From NCBI RefSeq assembly GCF_900018785.1, contig NZ_FCOY01000007.1, forward strand, positions 916,632-980,631: a DNA stretch of 64,000 nt, given 5' to 3'. The position numbers were made by a program, and so were the translations under genes. Origin of the DNA: Xanthomonas massiliensis (GTDB taxonomy: Bacteria > Pseudomonadota > Gammaproteobacteria > Xanthomonadales > Xanthomonadaceae). The notes under the pieces were generated by a model. It saw only the letters and a program-made list of their open reading frames with translations, did not search any database and was not told where the DNA came from. The stretch's first letter is position 1, and each line of letters begins with the position of its first letter. Positions 19,748 through 29,554 of this stretch are shown piece by piece.

Positions 19748-19825
19748 GCCGTCGGCGACGGGCTGCGGCGCCGGCCGCAGGGCGGGTCGTCCCGCCATGG
19801 CTGCCGCCCGCAGGCGGCGCCGGGA

Positions 19826-20620
19826 TCACTCCACCAGGTTGCGCCCGTGGAACAGTTCCTCGATCTCGCGCTTGAGCAGCGCCTCGATCTTCATGCGCTC
19901 CTTGAAGGACAGGTTCTTGGCCTTCTCCTCGAACAGGTACTGGTCCAGGTCGAAGTCCTTCAGGTGCATCTTGGTGTGGAAGATGTTCTCCTGGTAGACG
20001 TTGACGTCGATCATCTCGTAGCGCGACTTGATGTTCTTGGCCAGGAAGTTCTGGATCGAGTTGATCTTGTGGTCGATGAAGTGCTTCTTGCCCTTCACGT
20101 CGCGGGTGAAGCCGCGGATCCGGTAGTCCATGATCACGATGTCCGATTCCAGACTCTCGATCAGGTAGTTCAGCGCCTTCAGCGGCGAGATCACCCCGCA
20201 CGTGGCCACGTCGATGTCGGCGCGGAACGTGGCGATGCCCTCCTGCGGATGGGTCTCCGGATAGGTGTGCACGGTGATGTGGCTCTTGTCCATGTGCGCC
20301 ACCACCGCGTCGGAGATCAGCTCCTTGCCGGCCTGCTTCTTGTCGATCACCGGTTCCTCGGAGATGAGGATGGTCACCGACGCGCCCTGCGGGTCGTAGT
20401 CCTGGCGCGCGATGTTGAGGATGTTGGCGCCGATGATCTCGGCCACGTCCGTCAGGATCTGCGTCAGGCGGTCCGCATCGTACTGTTCATCGATATACTC
20501 GATATATCGCTGACGCTCTTCCTCGGTACGCGCATAACAGACATCATAGATGTTGAAGCTCAACGCCTTGGTGAGGTTGTTGAAACCTTGCAACCTCAGG
20601 CGAGGCAATGGCTTGACCAC
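19826..20620 (-). CDS. speD: S-adenosylmethionine decarboxylase proenzyme
   Basis: 264 residues from a GTG at 20620, the same length as the E. coli enzyme. It supplies the aminopropyl donor for spermidine. The proenzyme cleaves itself before Ser in [14 protein letters not shown] to make the pyruvoyl cofactor. Other conserved blocks are [52 protein letters not shown] and [16 protein letters not shown]. It is divergent from clp with about 130 bases between them. No speE is visible nearby. Confidence 0.96.
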   Translation of the reverse strand: MVKPLPRLRLQGFNNLTKALSFNIYDVCYARTEEERQRYIEYIDEQYDADRLTQILTDVAEIIGANILNIARQDYDPQGASVTILISEEPVIDKKQAGKELISDAVVAHMDKSHITVHTYPETHPQEGIATFRADIDVATCGVISPLKALNYLIESLESDIVIMDYRIRGFTRDVKGKKHFIDHKINSIQNFLAKNIKSRYEMIDVNVYQENIFHTKMHLKDFDLDQYLFEEKAKNLSFKERMKIEALLKREIEELFHGRNLVE

Positions 20621-20749
20621 GGGGCCTGTCCTCAGGGGAGATGGGTAACGTGCAATTATGCGCCAATCGGCGCCCCGGCGGTGAAGGCCCGGGCGCGGCC
20701 GCGGCGTGGCAGCGTCCCAACCGTTAAGTTTCAGGATCCGACCACGATC

Positions 20750-21445
20750 ATGATCAAACCCGGGCTTTCCCCCCTGCTGCCGGCCATGCGCGGTGCCGCC
20801 GCCAGCCCGCTCGCCCTGGAAGCGTCCACCATCGACCGCTTCCTTCTGCACAGCCACCGCCGCCGCTACCCGGCGCGCGCCGACGTGTTCCGCCCCGGCG
20901 ATCCGGCCAGCACCCTCTATTACGTGATCAGCGGCTCGGTCAGCATCATCGCCGAGGAAAACGAGGACCGCGAACTGGTGCTGGGCTACTACGGCCCCGG
21001 CGAGTTCGTCGGCGAGATGGGCCTGTTCGTGGCCACCGGCGAGCGCGAGGTGATCCTGCGCACGCGCACGGTCTGCGAGCTGGCCGAGATCAGCTACGAG
21101 CGCCTCAACCAGCTGTTCCAGGGGCCGCTGGCCGGCGATGCCGCCAAGCTGCTCTACGCGATCGGCGTGCAGCTCTCGCGCCGGCTGATGTCCACCAGCC
21201 GCAAGGCCAGCCGGCTGGCGTTCCTGGACGTGACCGACCGCATCGTGCGCACCCTGCACGACCTGGCGCGCGAGCCGGAGGCGATGACCCACCCGCAGGG
21301 CACCCAGCTGCGCATCTCCCGCCAGGAGATCGCCCGCCTGGTCGGCTGCTCGCGCGAGATGGCCGGGCGCGTGCTCAAGAAGCTGCAGGCCGACGGCGTG
21401 CTGCACGCGCGCGGCAAGACCCTGGTGCTGTATGGCACCCGCTGA
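20750..21445 (+). CDS. clp: CRP-like global regulator Clp
   Basis: 231 residues, ATG at 20750. The N-terminal cyclic-nucleotide-binding fold ([34 protein letters not shown]) is followed by a long dimer helix and a winged helix with recognition helix [20 protein letters not shown]. In Xanthomonas, Clp controls extracellular enzymes, polysaccharide and virulence, and binds c-di-GMP, which lowers DNA binding. The C-terminal half is the family's most conserved part and is complete (ends LVLYGTR). The first ~25 residues are divergent. Confidence 0.95.
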   Translation: MIKPGLSPLLPAMRGAAASPLALEASTIDRFLLHSHRRRYPARADVFRPGDPASTLYYVISGSVSIIAEENEDRELVLGYYGPGEFVGEMGLFVATGEREVILRTRTVCELAEISYERLNQLFQGPLAGDAAKLLYAIGVQLSRRLMSTSRKASRLAFLDVTDRIVRTLHDLAREPEAMTHPQGTQLRISRQEIARLVGCSREMAGRVLKKLQADGVLHARGKTLVLYGTR

Positions 21446-21469
21446 GGCGGGCGACCGGGCGCCGGGACG

Positions 21470-21700
21470 GTGCCGGTGAATGACGCCGTCGCCGTCGCCG
21501 CGCTGATCGCCTTGCCGCTGCTGTGGCTGGGCGGCGGCCTGCTGCTGTGGCGCCCGCTCAAGCGCCGCCAGCGTGAGGGCCGCGCCGGCGGCGCGCTGGC
21601 CTGGCTGGCGCTGGCCTGGCTGCTGGCCGGCATCGTGTTCGTGTTCGCCGGCGGCGCGCTGGTGCTGCATCGCCTGGCCACGGCCTGGCCGGCGGCCTGA
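21470..21700 (+). CDS. Small two-helix membrane protein, unknown function
   Basis: 76 residues from a GTG at 21470; a GTG at 21476 is an alternative. Two hydrophobic helices (about 6-28 and 43-67) are separated by a basic loop ([11 protein letters not shown]). It starts 24 bases after clp and ends 18 bases before the convergent HAD gene. The membrane pattern and fit to the gap support a real gene, but I recognise no family. Confidence 0.5.
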   Translation: MPVNDAVAVAALIALPLLWLGGGLLLWRPLKRRQREGRAGGALAWLALAWLLAGIVFVFAGGALVLHRLATAWPAA

Positions 21701-21718
21701 CGATCGTACCGGTCGCGC

Positions 21719-22459
21719 TCAGGGGGCCGGCGCGGAGGTCGCGGCCGGCGGCGCGCCGCCGCGATCGGCGCAGCCCCAGTTGAGGAGCGGCGTGCCCGGC
21801 GGCAGCACCTGGCGGAAGAAGGCCTCGCGCGAGCGCTTGGGGTTGACCACCACCGGCGCGGCCGCGGCCAGCAGCAGCGGCAGGTCCGCGGTGCTGTCGG
21901 AATAGGCCACGGCGATGTCGCCGTAGCCGCGTTCGCGCAGCATGCGCATCTTCTCCTCGCTGTGGCAGTGGCGGCGGGCCACCACCGCGCCGAACGCGGG
22001 CCCCACCTGGCTGCCGATCACCGGCACGTCCTGCTCGGCCACGAAGCCCAGGATCGCCCGCGCCAGTTCCGGCGGCGCGCCGGTGGCCACCACCACGCGG
22101 TCGCCGGCGGCGCGGTGGCGCCTGAGCACCGCCAGCGCCACCGGCAGCAGGCGGCGGCGGATGCCGGCTTCGTGGGTGAGCACGTACTGGTCGATGACGC
22201 GGTTGAACTCGCGCCGGTAGCGCATGCCGAAGCTGGCGATCCACACGTAGCCGGAAATGCCGTAGCGGCGCGTGGGCAGGAACGCCACCAGCGGCCCCAG
22301 CAGCGGCGTGAGCAACAACGCCACCAGCAGGCGCAGCGGGTTGCGCGCGAGCATCCAGGCGAACAGGTGGCTGCCGGAATCGCCGTCGTAGAGGGTGTGG
22401 TCGAAATCGAACACCACCAGCGGCGCGTCGGCGGCCGGGGTCGGGTACGGCCCGCTCAT
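21719..22459 (-). CDS. HAD-superfamily hydrolase, subfamily IB (SerB-like)
   Basis: 246 residues, ATG at 22459, overlapping the trpC stop by four bases. HAD motif I is [14 protein letters not shown] (nucleophile Asp, acid Asp two later), motif [13 protein letters not shown], and motif [15 protein letters not shown] hydrophobic segment with about 20 Leu/Val-rich residues (around 43-60) may associate with the membrane, as in several SerB-like HAD-IB proteins of unknown substrate. Coupling to trpC puts it in the trp operon, although no phosphatase step is required in tryptophan synthesis. Confidence 0.85.
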   Translation of the reverse strand: MSGPYPTPAADAPLVVFDFDHTLYDGDSGSHLFAWMLARNPLRLLVALLLTPLLGPLVAFLPTRRYGISGYVWIASFGMRYRREFNRVIDQYVLTHEAGIRRRLLPVALAVLRRHRAAGDRVVVATGAPPELARAILGFVAEQDVPVIGSQVGPAFGAVVARRHCHSEEKMRMLRERGYGDIAVAYSDSTADLPLLLAAAAPVVVNPKRSREAFFRQVLPPGTPLLNWGCADRGGAPPAATSAPAP

Positions 22460-23253
22460 GCGCCGGACTGGAACAGCTCGCGCAGCGCCTCGCCGGGCTC
22501 CTCGGCGCGCATGAAGGCCTCGCCGACCAGGAAGGCATTGACGCCCTGGCTGCGCATGCGCTGCACGTCGACCGGGCCGAGGATGCCGCTCTCGGTGACC
22601 AGCACGCGATCGCGCGGCACCGCGTCCTTCATCGACAGGGTGGTGTCCAGCGAGACCTGGAAGGTGCGCAGGTTGCGGTTGTTGATGCCCAGCAGCGGCG
22701 CCGGCACCTGCAGGGCGCGCTCGAGCTCGTCGATGTCGTGCACCTCCACCAGCACGTCCATGTCCAGCTCCAGCGCCAGCCCGGACAGGTCGGCCAGCTG
22801 GACGTCGTCCAGCGCGGCCACGATCAGCAGGATGCAGTCCGCTCCCAGGGTGCGGGCCTCGTACACCTGGTACGGATCGATGGTGAAGTCCTTGCGCAGC
22901 ACCGGCAGCGTGCAGGCCTCGCGCGCGGCCTGCAGGTAGGCATCGGCGCCCTGGAAGAAATCCACGTCGGTCAGCACCGACAGGCAGGCGGCACCGCCGA
23001 ACTCGTAGCTCACCGCGATATCGGCCGGATGGAACTCCGGGCGGATCACGCCCTTGGACGGGCTGGCCTTCTTGACCTCGGCGATCACCGCCGCCTCGCC
23101 GTCGGCGATGCGCTCGCGCAGGGCGGCGGCGAAGCCGCGCGGCGGCGAGGCATCGGCGCTGCGCGCCCGGAGCTCGTCCAGCGGCACGCGGGCACGGCGG
23201 GCGGCGACCTCCTCGGCCTTGCGGGTCAGGATCTTGTGCAGGATATCGGTCAT
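22456..23253 (-). CDS. trpC: Indole-3-glycerol-phosphate synthase
   Basis: 265 residues, ATG at 23253, monofunctional (no TrpF domain). It closes the indole ring of indole-3-glycerol phosphate from CdRP. TIM-barrel signatures: [13 protein letters not shown] (catalytic Lys), [22 protein letters not shown] and VTESGI. It lies 274 bases after trpD, an unusually large gap for this otherwise overlapping operon, and is coupled to the HAD gene downstream. Confidence 0.97.
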   Translation of the reverse strand: MTDILHKILTRKAEEVAARRARVPLDELRARSADASPPRGFAAALRERIADGEAAVIAEVKKASPSKGVIRPEFHPADIAVSYEFGGAACLSVLTDVDFFQGADAYLQAAREACTLPVLRKDFTIDPYQVYEARTLGADCILLIVAALDDVQLADLSGLALELDMDVLVEVHDIDELERALQVPAPLLGINNRNLRTFQVSLDTTLSMKDAVPRDRVLVTESGILGPVDVQRMRSQGVNAFLVGEAFMRAEEPGEALRELFQSGA

Positions 23254-23527
23254 TGCGGCAGGCGGACGGACCACGAACGGACCCGCCCATTCTGGCACGC
23301 GTGCGCCGTGCCGCCTTCATCCGGGGCCGCGGACACGCTTCGCGCAAGGCGCCGCCACGCCGCGCCGGTGTCCCCCGGAACCGGCTCGGGCATCGCCGCC
23401 GCGTGCCGGTGCGGCATCCCGCTGCCCGCCGGTGCAGGCGCCGTCGCCGGCGCCGCGGAACGCACGCCCGCCGCGCGCAGGCGCGAAGGCCGGCACGCGC
23501 CAGGGCAGTGCCCGGCGATCACGCGAT

Positions 23528-24568
23528 TCACGCCGCCGGCTGCGCCAAGGCACGGGTGCAGGCGACGTACTCGTCGAGCTTGGCGCGCGCGCGCCCGTCG
23601 GCGATGGCCGCGCGCGCCAGTTCGATGCCGGCGGCGACGCTGTCGGCCACGCCGGCCACGTACAGCGCGGCGCCGGCGTTGAGCACGACGATGTCGCGCG
23701 CCGGGCCGGGCCGGTCGGCGAGCACGTCCAGCAGCATCGCCCTGGATTCGGCCGGATCGGCGACCCGCAGGTTGCGGCTGGCGGACATGGCGATGCCGAA
23801 GTCCTCCGGATGCAGGTCGTATTCGCGCACCTGGCCGTCGCGCAGCTCGCCGACCAGCGTGGACGCGCCCAGCGAGAGCTCGTCCATGCCGTCGCGGCCC
23901 CACACCACCAGGGCGCGCTCGGCGCCCATGCGCTGCAGCACGCGCGCCTGGATGCCGACCAGGTCCGGGTGGAACACGCCCATCAGGATGCTCGGCGCGC
24001 CGGCCGGGTTGGTGAGCGGGCCGAGGATGTTGAACAGCGTGCGCACGCCCATCTCGCGGCGCACCGGCGCGACCACCTTCATCGCCGGATGGTGCACCGG
24101 CGCATACATGAAGCCGATGCCGGTGCGCGCGATCGCCTGCGCCACCTGCCCGGGCTGCAGGTCCACCACCGCGCCCAGCGCCTCCACCGCGTCGGCGCTG
24201 CCGGAGCGGGAGGACACGCTGCGGTTGCCGTGCTTGGCCACGCGCCCGCCGGCCGCGGCGACCACGAACATCGCGCAGGTGGAGATGTTGAAGGTCTGCG
24301 CGCCGTCGCCGCCGGTACCGACGATGTCTACCAGGTGGCGGCGGTCGGCGACCTCGACCTTGCGCGAGAACTCGCGCATCACCTCGGCGGCGCCGGCGAT
24401 CTCGCCGACGGTCTCCTTCTTGACCCGCAGGCCGGTGAGGATGGCCGCGGTCATCAGCGGCGATACCTCGCCGCGCATGATCTGGCGCATCAGGTCGACC
24501 ATCTCGTCGTGGAAGATCTCGCGGTGTTCGATGGCGCGCTGCAGGGCTTCCTGCGGGGTGATGGGCAT
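23528..24568 (-). CDS. trpD: Anthranilate phosphoribosyltransferase
   Basis: 346 residues, the normal length. It joins anthranilate to PRPP. Signatures: [18 protein letters not shown] (PRPP/Gly-rich loop), [20 protein letters not shown] and [11 protein letters not shown]. It lies 18 bases downstream of the DUF1543 gene in the trpG-led operon. Confidence 0.97.
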   Translation of the reverse strand: MPITPQEALQRAIEHREIFHDEMVDLMRQIMRGEVSPLMTAAILTGLRVKKETVGEIAGAAEVMREFSRKVEVADRRHLVDIVGTGGDGAQTFNISTCAMFVVAAAGGRVAKHGNRSVSSRSGSADAVEALGAVVDLQPGQVAQAIARTGIGFMYAPVHHPAMKVVAPVRREMGVRTLFNILGPLTNPAGAPSILMGVFHPDLVGIQARVLQRMGAERALVVWGRDGMDELSLGASTLVGELRDGQVREYDLHPEDFGIAMSASRNLRVADPAESRAMLLDVLADRPGPARDIVVLNAGAALYVAGVADSVAAGIELARAAIADGRARAKLDEYVACTRALAQPAA

Positions 24569-24586
24569 GGGGGGGGACCTCCGGAT

Positions 24587-25099
24587 TCAGGCCAGGACGA
24601 GGTAATCGCTGCCCTGGCGGATGCCGGCATGCGGACCGGCCGAAAGATGGATGTGGCGCCCGCCCGCCGCGGTGACGGGCAGGCAGTCGTCGACCTCGAG
24701 CAGGGCGTCCTTGTGCGGCTTGAACCAGCGCGCATCGGCCTGGGCCTTGCCCTTGCGCTTGGCCTCGTCGGCGTCGGCGGCCACCACCAGCCGGTAGCGG
24801 TGGGCCTCGCCGAACACGCCGGGCGCGTAGCCGCCGAGGTTGACGAAGAACAGGCGCGGGCCGCCGGCCGGCGCGGGGGTGTCGGCCACGCGCACCTGCC
24901 AGTCCTCCACCCCGTCGACCTCCAGCCAGGAATCGATGTGCAGCCCGCGCGGCGCGCCGAACCATTGCGCGCGCAGCTGGGCGTGGGTGTCGGCCAGGGT
25001 GGCGCCGACGGCGAACACCACGTCGTGCACTTCCACGTGGGCACGGGCATGGCGCCCGCCCAGCATCACCACGAACAGCCGGGCGCCCTCGCCGCTCAT
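24587..25099 (-). CDS. DUF1543 family protein
   Basis: 170 residues, ATG at 25099, overlapping the LysE-type gene by four bases. The repeated pattern of LFVVMLGGRHARAHVEVHDV and LFFVNLGGYAPGVFGEAHRY, each followed by a Lys/Trp-containing segment, is typical of DUF1543, which has two similar halves. No enzymatic motif or signal peptide is visible. Its position between the exporter and trpD suggests co-expression with tryptophan synthesis; the function is unknown. Confidence 0.8.
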   Translation of the reverse strand: MSGEGARLFVVMLGGRHARAHVEVHDVVFAVGATLADTHAQLRAQWFGAPRGLHIDSWLEVDGVEDWQVRVADTPAPAGGPRLFFVNLGGYAPGVFGEAHRYRLVVAADADEAKRKGKAQADARWFKPHKDALLEVDDCLPVTAAGGRHIHLSAGPHAGIRQGSDYLVLA

Positions 25100-25743
25100 G
25101 GCGCGGGCCGGGCGGCCAGGGCCAGGCGCACGCCGAAGCCGACGAACATCACCCCGGCCAGGCGGTCCAGCCAGTGCATCCCGCGTGCGATCCACGCGCT
25201 GCGCCGCGCCCGGTCGGCCAGCAGCGCGTAGCCGGCGTTGACCGGCAGCGCGTTGACCGTGAACAGCACACCGAGCGCGGCGAAGGCCAGCGACTTGTGC
25301 GGCGTATCCGGCGCGATGAACTGCGGCAGGAAGGCGAGGAAGAACAGCACCACCTTGGGGTTGAGCACATTGGTCAGGAAGCCGCCGGCGAACACCTTGC
25401 CCGGCGAGGCTGCCGGTACCGCAGCGGCGGCCGTTCCGGCCAGTGCGGCCACGCCGGCCGGCGCCCGCAGCAGGCGCACGCCGATCCACAGCAGGTACGC
25501 CGCGCCCAGCCACTTGACCAGGTTGAACGCAGTCGCCGAGGCCGCCAGCAGCGCGCCCAGGCCGAGCGCGGCCACCGCCACGTGGACCAGGCAGCCGGCG
25601 GCGATGCCGGCCACCGCCACCAGGCCGGCGCGGCGGCCGTGGCGCAGCGACTGGCCGACCACGTACAGCACGTCCGGCCCGGGCGTCAGGTTGAGCAGCC
25701 AGCCGGCCAGCACGAACAGCGCGAGCGGCCCCGCCGCGATCAC
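25096..25743 (-). CDS. LysE/RhtB family amino-acid exporter
   Basis: 215 residues from a GTG at 25743 that overlaps the trpG stop (GTGA). About six membrane helices. Family signatures are [16 protein letters not shown] in the first loop and [21 protein letters not shown] in the middle. The family exports amino acids and related metabolites. Insertion between trpG and trpD suggests release of tryptophan or an intermediate, but this is inference from position only. Confidence 0.88.
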   Translation of the reverse strand: MIAAGPLALFVLAGWLLNLTPGPDVLYVVGQSLRHGRRAGLVAVAGIAAGCLVHVAVAALGLGALLAASATAFNLVKWLGAAYLLWIGVRLLRAPAGVAALAGTAAAAVPAASPGKVFAGGFLTNVLNPKVVLFFLAFLPQFIAPDTPHKSLAFAALGVLFTVNALPVNAGYALLADRARRSAWIARGMHWLDRLAGVMFVGFGVRLALAARPAP

Positions 25744-26327
25744 CGCACCGGCCCTTCCAGGAAATTCTTCAGCAGCGCGTGGCCGTGCTCGGTCAGGATC
25801 GACTCGGGATGGAACTGCACGCCTTCCACCGGGTACTGGCGGTGGCGCAGGCCCATGATCTGCTCGACCGATCCGTCCGGGTTCTCGGTCCAGGCGGTGA
25901 CCTCCAGCGCATCGGGCAGCGAGGCCTTGTCCACCACCAGCGAGTGGTAGCGGGTGGCGGTATAGCCGTCGGGCAGGCCGGCGAACACGCCCTTGCCTTC
26001 GTGCCGGACCGGCGAGGTCTTGCCATGCATGATGGTGTCGGCGCGGACCACCTGGCCGCCGTACACCTGGCCGATGGCCTGGTGGCCCAGGCATACGCCG
26101 AGGATCGGGATGGCCGGGCCGAGGCGCTCGATCACCTGCAGCGATACGCCGGCCTCGTCGGGCGTGCCCGGGCCGGGCGAGACGACGATGCGCTCGGGCG
26201 CCAGTGCCGCGATCTCCTCCACGGTGAGCGCATCGTTGCGCACCACCTTCACCTCCGCGCCGAGCTGCTGCAGGTACTGCACGAGGTTGAAGGTGAAGCT
26301 GTCGTAGTTGTCGATCATCAACAGCAT
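25740..26327 (-). CDS. trpG: Anthranilate synthase glutamine amidotransferase component
   Basis: 195 residues, ATG at 26327 ([11 protein letters not shown]). A class I glutaminase that feeds ammonia to TrpE. Nucleophile Cys is in [15 protein letters not shown], and the His/Glu pair is in [14 protein letters not shown]. It could also serve aminodeoxychorismate synthase (PabA role), as single TrpG/PabA proteins often do. It heads the operon trpG-lysE-DUF1543-trpD-trpC-HAD; trpE lies about 14 kb away on the same strand. Confidence 0.96.
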   Translation of the reverse strand: MLLMIDNYDSFTFNLVQYLQQLGAEVKVVRNDALTVEEIAALAPERIVVSPGPGTPDEAGVSLQVIERLGPAIPILGVCLGHQAIGQVYGGQVVRADTIMHGKTSPVRHEGKGVFAGLPDGYTATRYHSLVVDKASLPDALEVTAWTENPDGSVEQIMGLRHRQYPVEGVQFHPESILTEHGHALLKNFLEGPVR

Positions 26328-26652
26328 ACAAGGCCTATCTGCTTGTTTCCAAAAGGCTTCGACCGTCCCAGCCGGGTTCCATGCGCGCATGGGCACCCGC
26401 ACTGTCTTCCGGTACCCCGGCGGCGGGAAGGACGCGGCGCCGGAGCTGCGATTCTCGCACGTATGGATGGGGGCGGACCCGGCGATTGGCCCGCGGCCCG
26501 TTCCCGGAGCGGCAGGCACGTCCCGCCCGCGCCTGGGCGTCCCCGCTTCGGCAGGCATTGCCGGCCCGCCTGCACCGCGGACAGTCCCTGTCACGGGAGC
26601 GGGCAACATCGCGGCTCCCGTGCCGACGCGGCGCCGCGACGGACGCGGCGGC
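26328..26652. other. Intergenic region upstream of trpG
   Basis: 325 bases between the TonB-dependent receptor stop and trpG. No gene is supported. The trpG promoter should lie in the A/T-leaning part around 26330-26360. I saw no convincing attenuator or leader peptide here and no T-tailed hairpin after the receptor gene. Confidence 0.5.
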
Positions 26653-29289
26653 CTACTGGAACTGCTTGCGCAGGCTCAACGTGATCAAGCGGCCGATCGG
26701 GTCGAGCAGATCCGGCTGGTAGCTCGCGGGCACGGCGCCGGTGCCGTCGACGACCTTCACGCGCCTGTCGAACAGGTTGTTGACCGTCAGGGTCACGCGC
26801 GTGCCGCGCAACCACGGATGGTCGTGCGCCAGCTGGGTGCGGTTGAAGTTGGCGAACACCCGCAGGTTGAACGTCGTCAGCCCGGAAAAATCCAGGTCGC
26901 CGGCATCGACCGCGCCGCCTTCCGTGCGCGTGCCGCTGCGCGAGGTGAAGCCGAGCCTCACCCCGTACGTCATGCGCGTATAGGCGATGCTGCCATCGAT
27001 CTGGTGGCGCGCCACGCCACCGCCGCTGCCGATCGCATCGCCGCCCAGCAGGTCCAGCCACGGCATGCCGTCGCGCACGAGGACGCGGTCGGAAAACACC
27101 ACGGTGTCGTACAGCGACCACACGATCTGCCCATGCATCAGCGATGGCGGCATCGCGCCACCGGCGCCGCGCGCGCCGCCGCCAAAACCGCGATCGCCGC
27201 CACCACCGCCGTCTCCCTGGCCCCCGCGCGCCTGGTCCGGCGGCGGGGCATCGCCGCCCGCGCCGCCGGTGTCGCTGCCGGTACCGTTGCCACCGCTGCG
27301 CGACCGGAAATTGCCGCGCGTCGTGTCCGACGGCGACGAAGCGCTGCTGAAGAAACCATCGACCGAATGCGCGTCGTTGAACCCGAAGCGCAATTGCCGG
27401 CGTTTCTCCTCGGCGAAATTGAGCGGGCGGTTGTCCACTTCCACCAGGTTGCCGTCGTCGTCGGTGAGGTAGCGATCGCTCAATGCCGCCTGCAGCGCGG
27501 CCGTGGCCGGCGGCAGGCTGCTGATCGGGTCGCGCGTGTCGGTGTCGGTGTAATTGACGATGATGGACAGCCGCCGCTGATCGAAGGGCTTGAAGCTGAT
27601 GCCGGTGCGGAAACGGTGCTGGTTGCTGGCCAGCAGATCGGGATTGCCGCCGCTGATCGACGTGACGCTGACGGTTTGCCCGGTGGCGTAATCGAACACG
27701 CGCGTACCGGTGCTGGTAATGACCGGGTTGGCCAACTGGGCCGGCGTCGGCGCGGTCCTGCCGGTGTCGACGTTGGCGGTGAAGGTGAGCCGCGCAAGCG
27801 GCGACCAGCGCAGGCCATAGCCCCAGCGGCGCATGTCCTGGCCGTAATCGGAAAGATGGTCGACCAGGGCATGCGCGTTGAGCGACAGATCGCCGAGCAT
27901 GCCGAGCACGTCCTGGCTGCGGCTGGTCAACGGCAATTCGATGCTCGCGGTCGCGTTGGCATCGTTGCGGTCGAAGTCGGCGACGCGCCGCTGGCCGCCC
28001 ATGCGTGCGACGTTGTCGATGCGGCTGTGGGTATCGGCCAGGCCCAGGCTGACGATCGCATCGCCGGCCGGCAACGTCAGCAGCGTGCCATGCACCAGCA
28101 CCTGCAGATTCTTGGTGTCGGTGGTCGAGGTGGCGATGTTCGGCGCGTTGCGCGGGAACATGGCCCCGGTCAGCAGGCCGTAGGGATCGAACCCCGGATC
28201 GCCGGCATCCAGCAATGCCTGCGCGGCACTCTTGTCCACGCCGGCATCGGTGACGGTGCGGCTGCCGCTGCGGTTCCAGTAGCCCACCACCGAAAGATGC
28301 CAGGCGCTGTCGAAATCATGGTTGAGCGTGCCGCCGAAACGACTGCTCCAGCCCCTGGCATGCTGGCGCAACGCCACCGGCACGTAGCGGTACACGGTCT
28401 GGTCGGCGGCGGACTGCGCGAACGGATCGTCCGCCGGCACGGTCAGGGCCGTGCCGGCATAACCGCGCGCGCCATCGCTGCCGTTGAGGTTGCCGGTGTA
28501 GTTCAGGGCCAGCGAGGTGCGCCCGCCCAGCTCCCTGCTCCATACCGCGTTGCCGTCCACGGCGTGATTGGCGTTGCCGAGGCTGCGCACCGCGCGCGGG
28601 TCCAACGGGTGTTCCGCCTGTGTGTCGTAGCCGGGCATCACCGGCACGGTCGCGATGTCGCGCTCGTCCTCGGTCAGCATCGCGTTGGCGGTGTATTTCA
28701 GGTCGAGGTTGAGGCGATCATCGTCGTGCAGGATGAAGCGATCGAGATCGGCGACGCCGGTTTCCATGCCGCCGGCGCTCGGTTCGCTGCCGTCGAGTTG
28801 CGCGGTGTAGCGGTTGAAGCGCGGCACCAGCACCACGTTCACCACTTTCTGGTTGGGCGGATAGCCATACAGCAGGGCTTCCTCCTCCGGCAGCACGTCG
28901 ACGCGGCGGATCGCCTCGGTGGGGATGTCCTTGATTTCCTGCATGCCGGAAATGCGCTTGCCGTTGAGCAGCACGATCGGCGTCGAATCGCCGCTGTCGC
29001 TCGTGGTCATCGGTGCGATCAGGCCGAGCAGCTCCTCCACGGTGGACGCGCCATAACTCTGCACTTCCATGCGCCCCAGCTGCACTTCCGGCCGGATCGT
29101 GCCGATGGCGGCCCCGGGCTCGCTCCCGACCCGGCTCGCGGTGACCTTCACCTCGTCGAGGGTGCTGATGGAAGAAGAGGCATCCCCGCTGTCGTTCTGC
29201 GCGGACGAGGCTGCCTGGGCCGTGGCCTGCTGGGCGTGCGCCGTGCCGGTGGCCAACGCGAGCACGAATAGGGATCGATGGAATTTCAT
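26653..29289 (-). CDS. TonB-dependent receptor-like outer-membrane protein with a Gly-rich segment
   Basis: 878 residues; the ATG at 29289 opens the signal peptide [20 protein letters not shown]. The plug domain is recognisable ([50 protein letters not shown]). A long beta-barrel follows and ends in an aromatic residue pattern (SLRKQFQ). Residues about 666-712 form a Gly/Asp-rich run before [18 protein letters not shown] associate such runs with one subgroup of these receptors. The substrate is unknown: there is no adjacent ABC transporter, sigma factor or FecR-like gene. No partner gene overlaps it. Confidence 0.85.
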   Translation of the reverse strand: MKFHRSLFVLALATGTAHAQQATAQAASSAQNDSGDASSSISTLDEVKVTASRVGSEPGAAIGTIRPEVQLGRMEVQSYGASTVEELLGLIAPMTTSDSGDSTPIVLLNGKRISGMQEIKDIPTEAIRRVDVLPEEEALLYGYPPNQKVVNVVLVPRFNRYTAQLDGSEPSAGGMETGVADLDRFILHDDDRLNLDLKYTANAMLTEDERDIATVPVMPGYDTQAEHPLDPRAVRSLGNANHAVDGNAVWSRELGGRTSLALNYTGNLNGSDGARGYAGTALTVPADDPFAQSAADQTVYRYVPVALRQHARGWSSRFGGTLNHDFDSAWHLSVVGYWNRSGSRTVTDAGVDKSAAQALLDAGDPGFDPYGLLTGAMFPRNAPNIATSTTDTKNLQVLVHGTLLTLPAGDAIVSLGLADTHSRIDNVARMGGQRRVADFDRNDANATASIELPLTSRSQDVLGMLGDLSLNAHALVDHLSDYGQDMRRWGYGLRWSPLARLTFTANVDTGRTAPTPAQLANPVITSTGTRVFDYATGQTVSVTSISGGNPDLLASNQHRFRTGISFKPFDQRRLSIIVNYTDTDTRDPISSLPPATAALQAALSDRYLTDDDGNLVEVDNRPLNFAEEKRRQLRFGFNDAHSVDGFFSSASSPSDTTRGNFRSRSGGNGTGSDTGGAGGDAPPPDQARGGQGDGGGGGDRGFGGGARGAGGAMPPSLMHGQIVWSLYDTVVFSDRVLVRDGMPWLDLLGGDAIGSGGGVARHQIDGSIAYTRMTYGVRLGFTSRSGTRTEGGAVDAGDLDFSGLTTFNLRVFANFNRTQLAHDHPWLRGTRVTLTVNNLFDRRVKVVDGTGAVPASYQPDLLDPIGRLITLSLRKQFQ

Positions 29290-29554
29290 GCCACCAGCAA
29301 CGTACGGAGCGACACGGCGTTGACAATGCCCCTGCACGAGGCGGCCGACCACCATGGGCGGACATTATCCCCCGGAACCCCGCCCGCCTGTCGCCCTGAA
29401 AGCGGGGAAGCCATCGATCCTGACGGGACGGAACCGGCCATGGCACGCAGGTAGTGCCACGCGCCAGCCTTGCACCCTGCGATGGCGCCAGAAAACGGGC
29501 GCCACCGGCCATGCCGATGACGCCCGAAGGGGGCTGCCGGGTTGGCCGCGCCGG

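Noticed and set aside
19693-19825. Guanidine (mini-ykkC) riboswitch upstream of sugE
   Set aside because: Only one ACGA-containing segment is present. The paired hairpins with ACGR loops are not formed, and the strong stem there is better explained as the speD terminator.
26328-26652. Trp attenuator before trpG
   Set aside because: I found no short frame with tandem Trp codons and no alternative stem followed by a T-tract.
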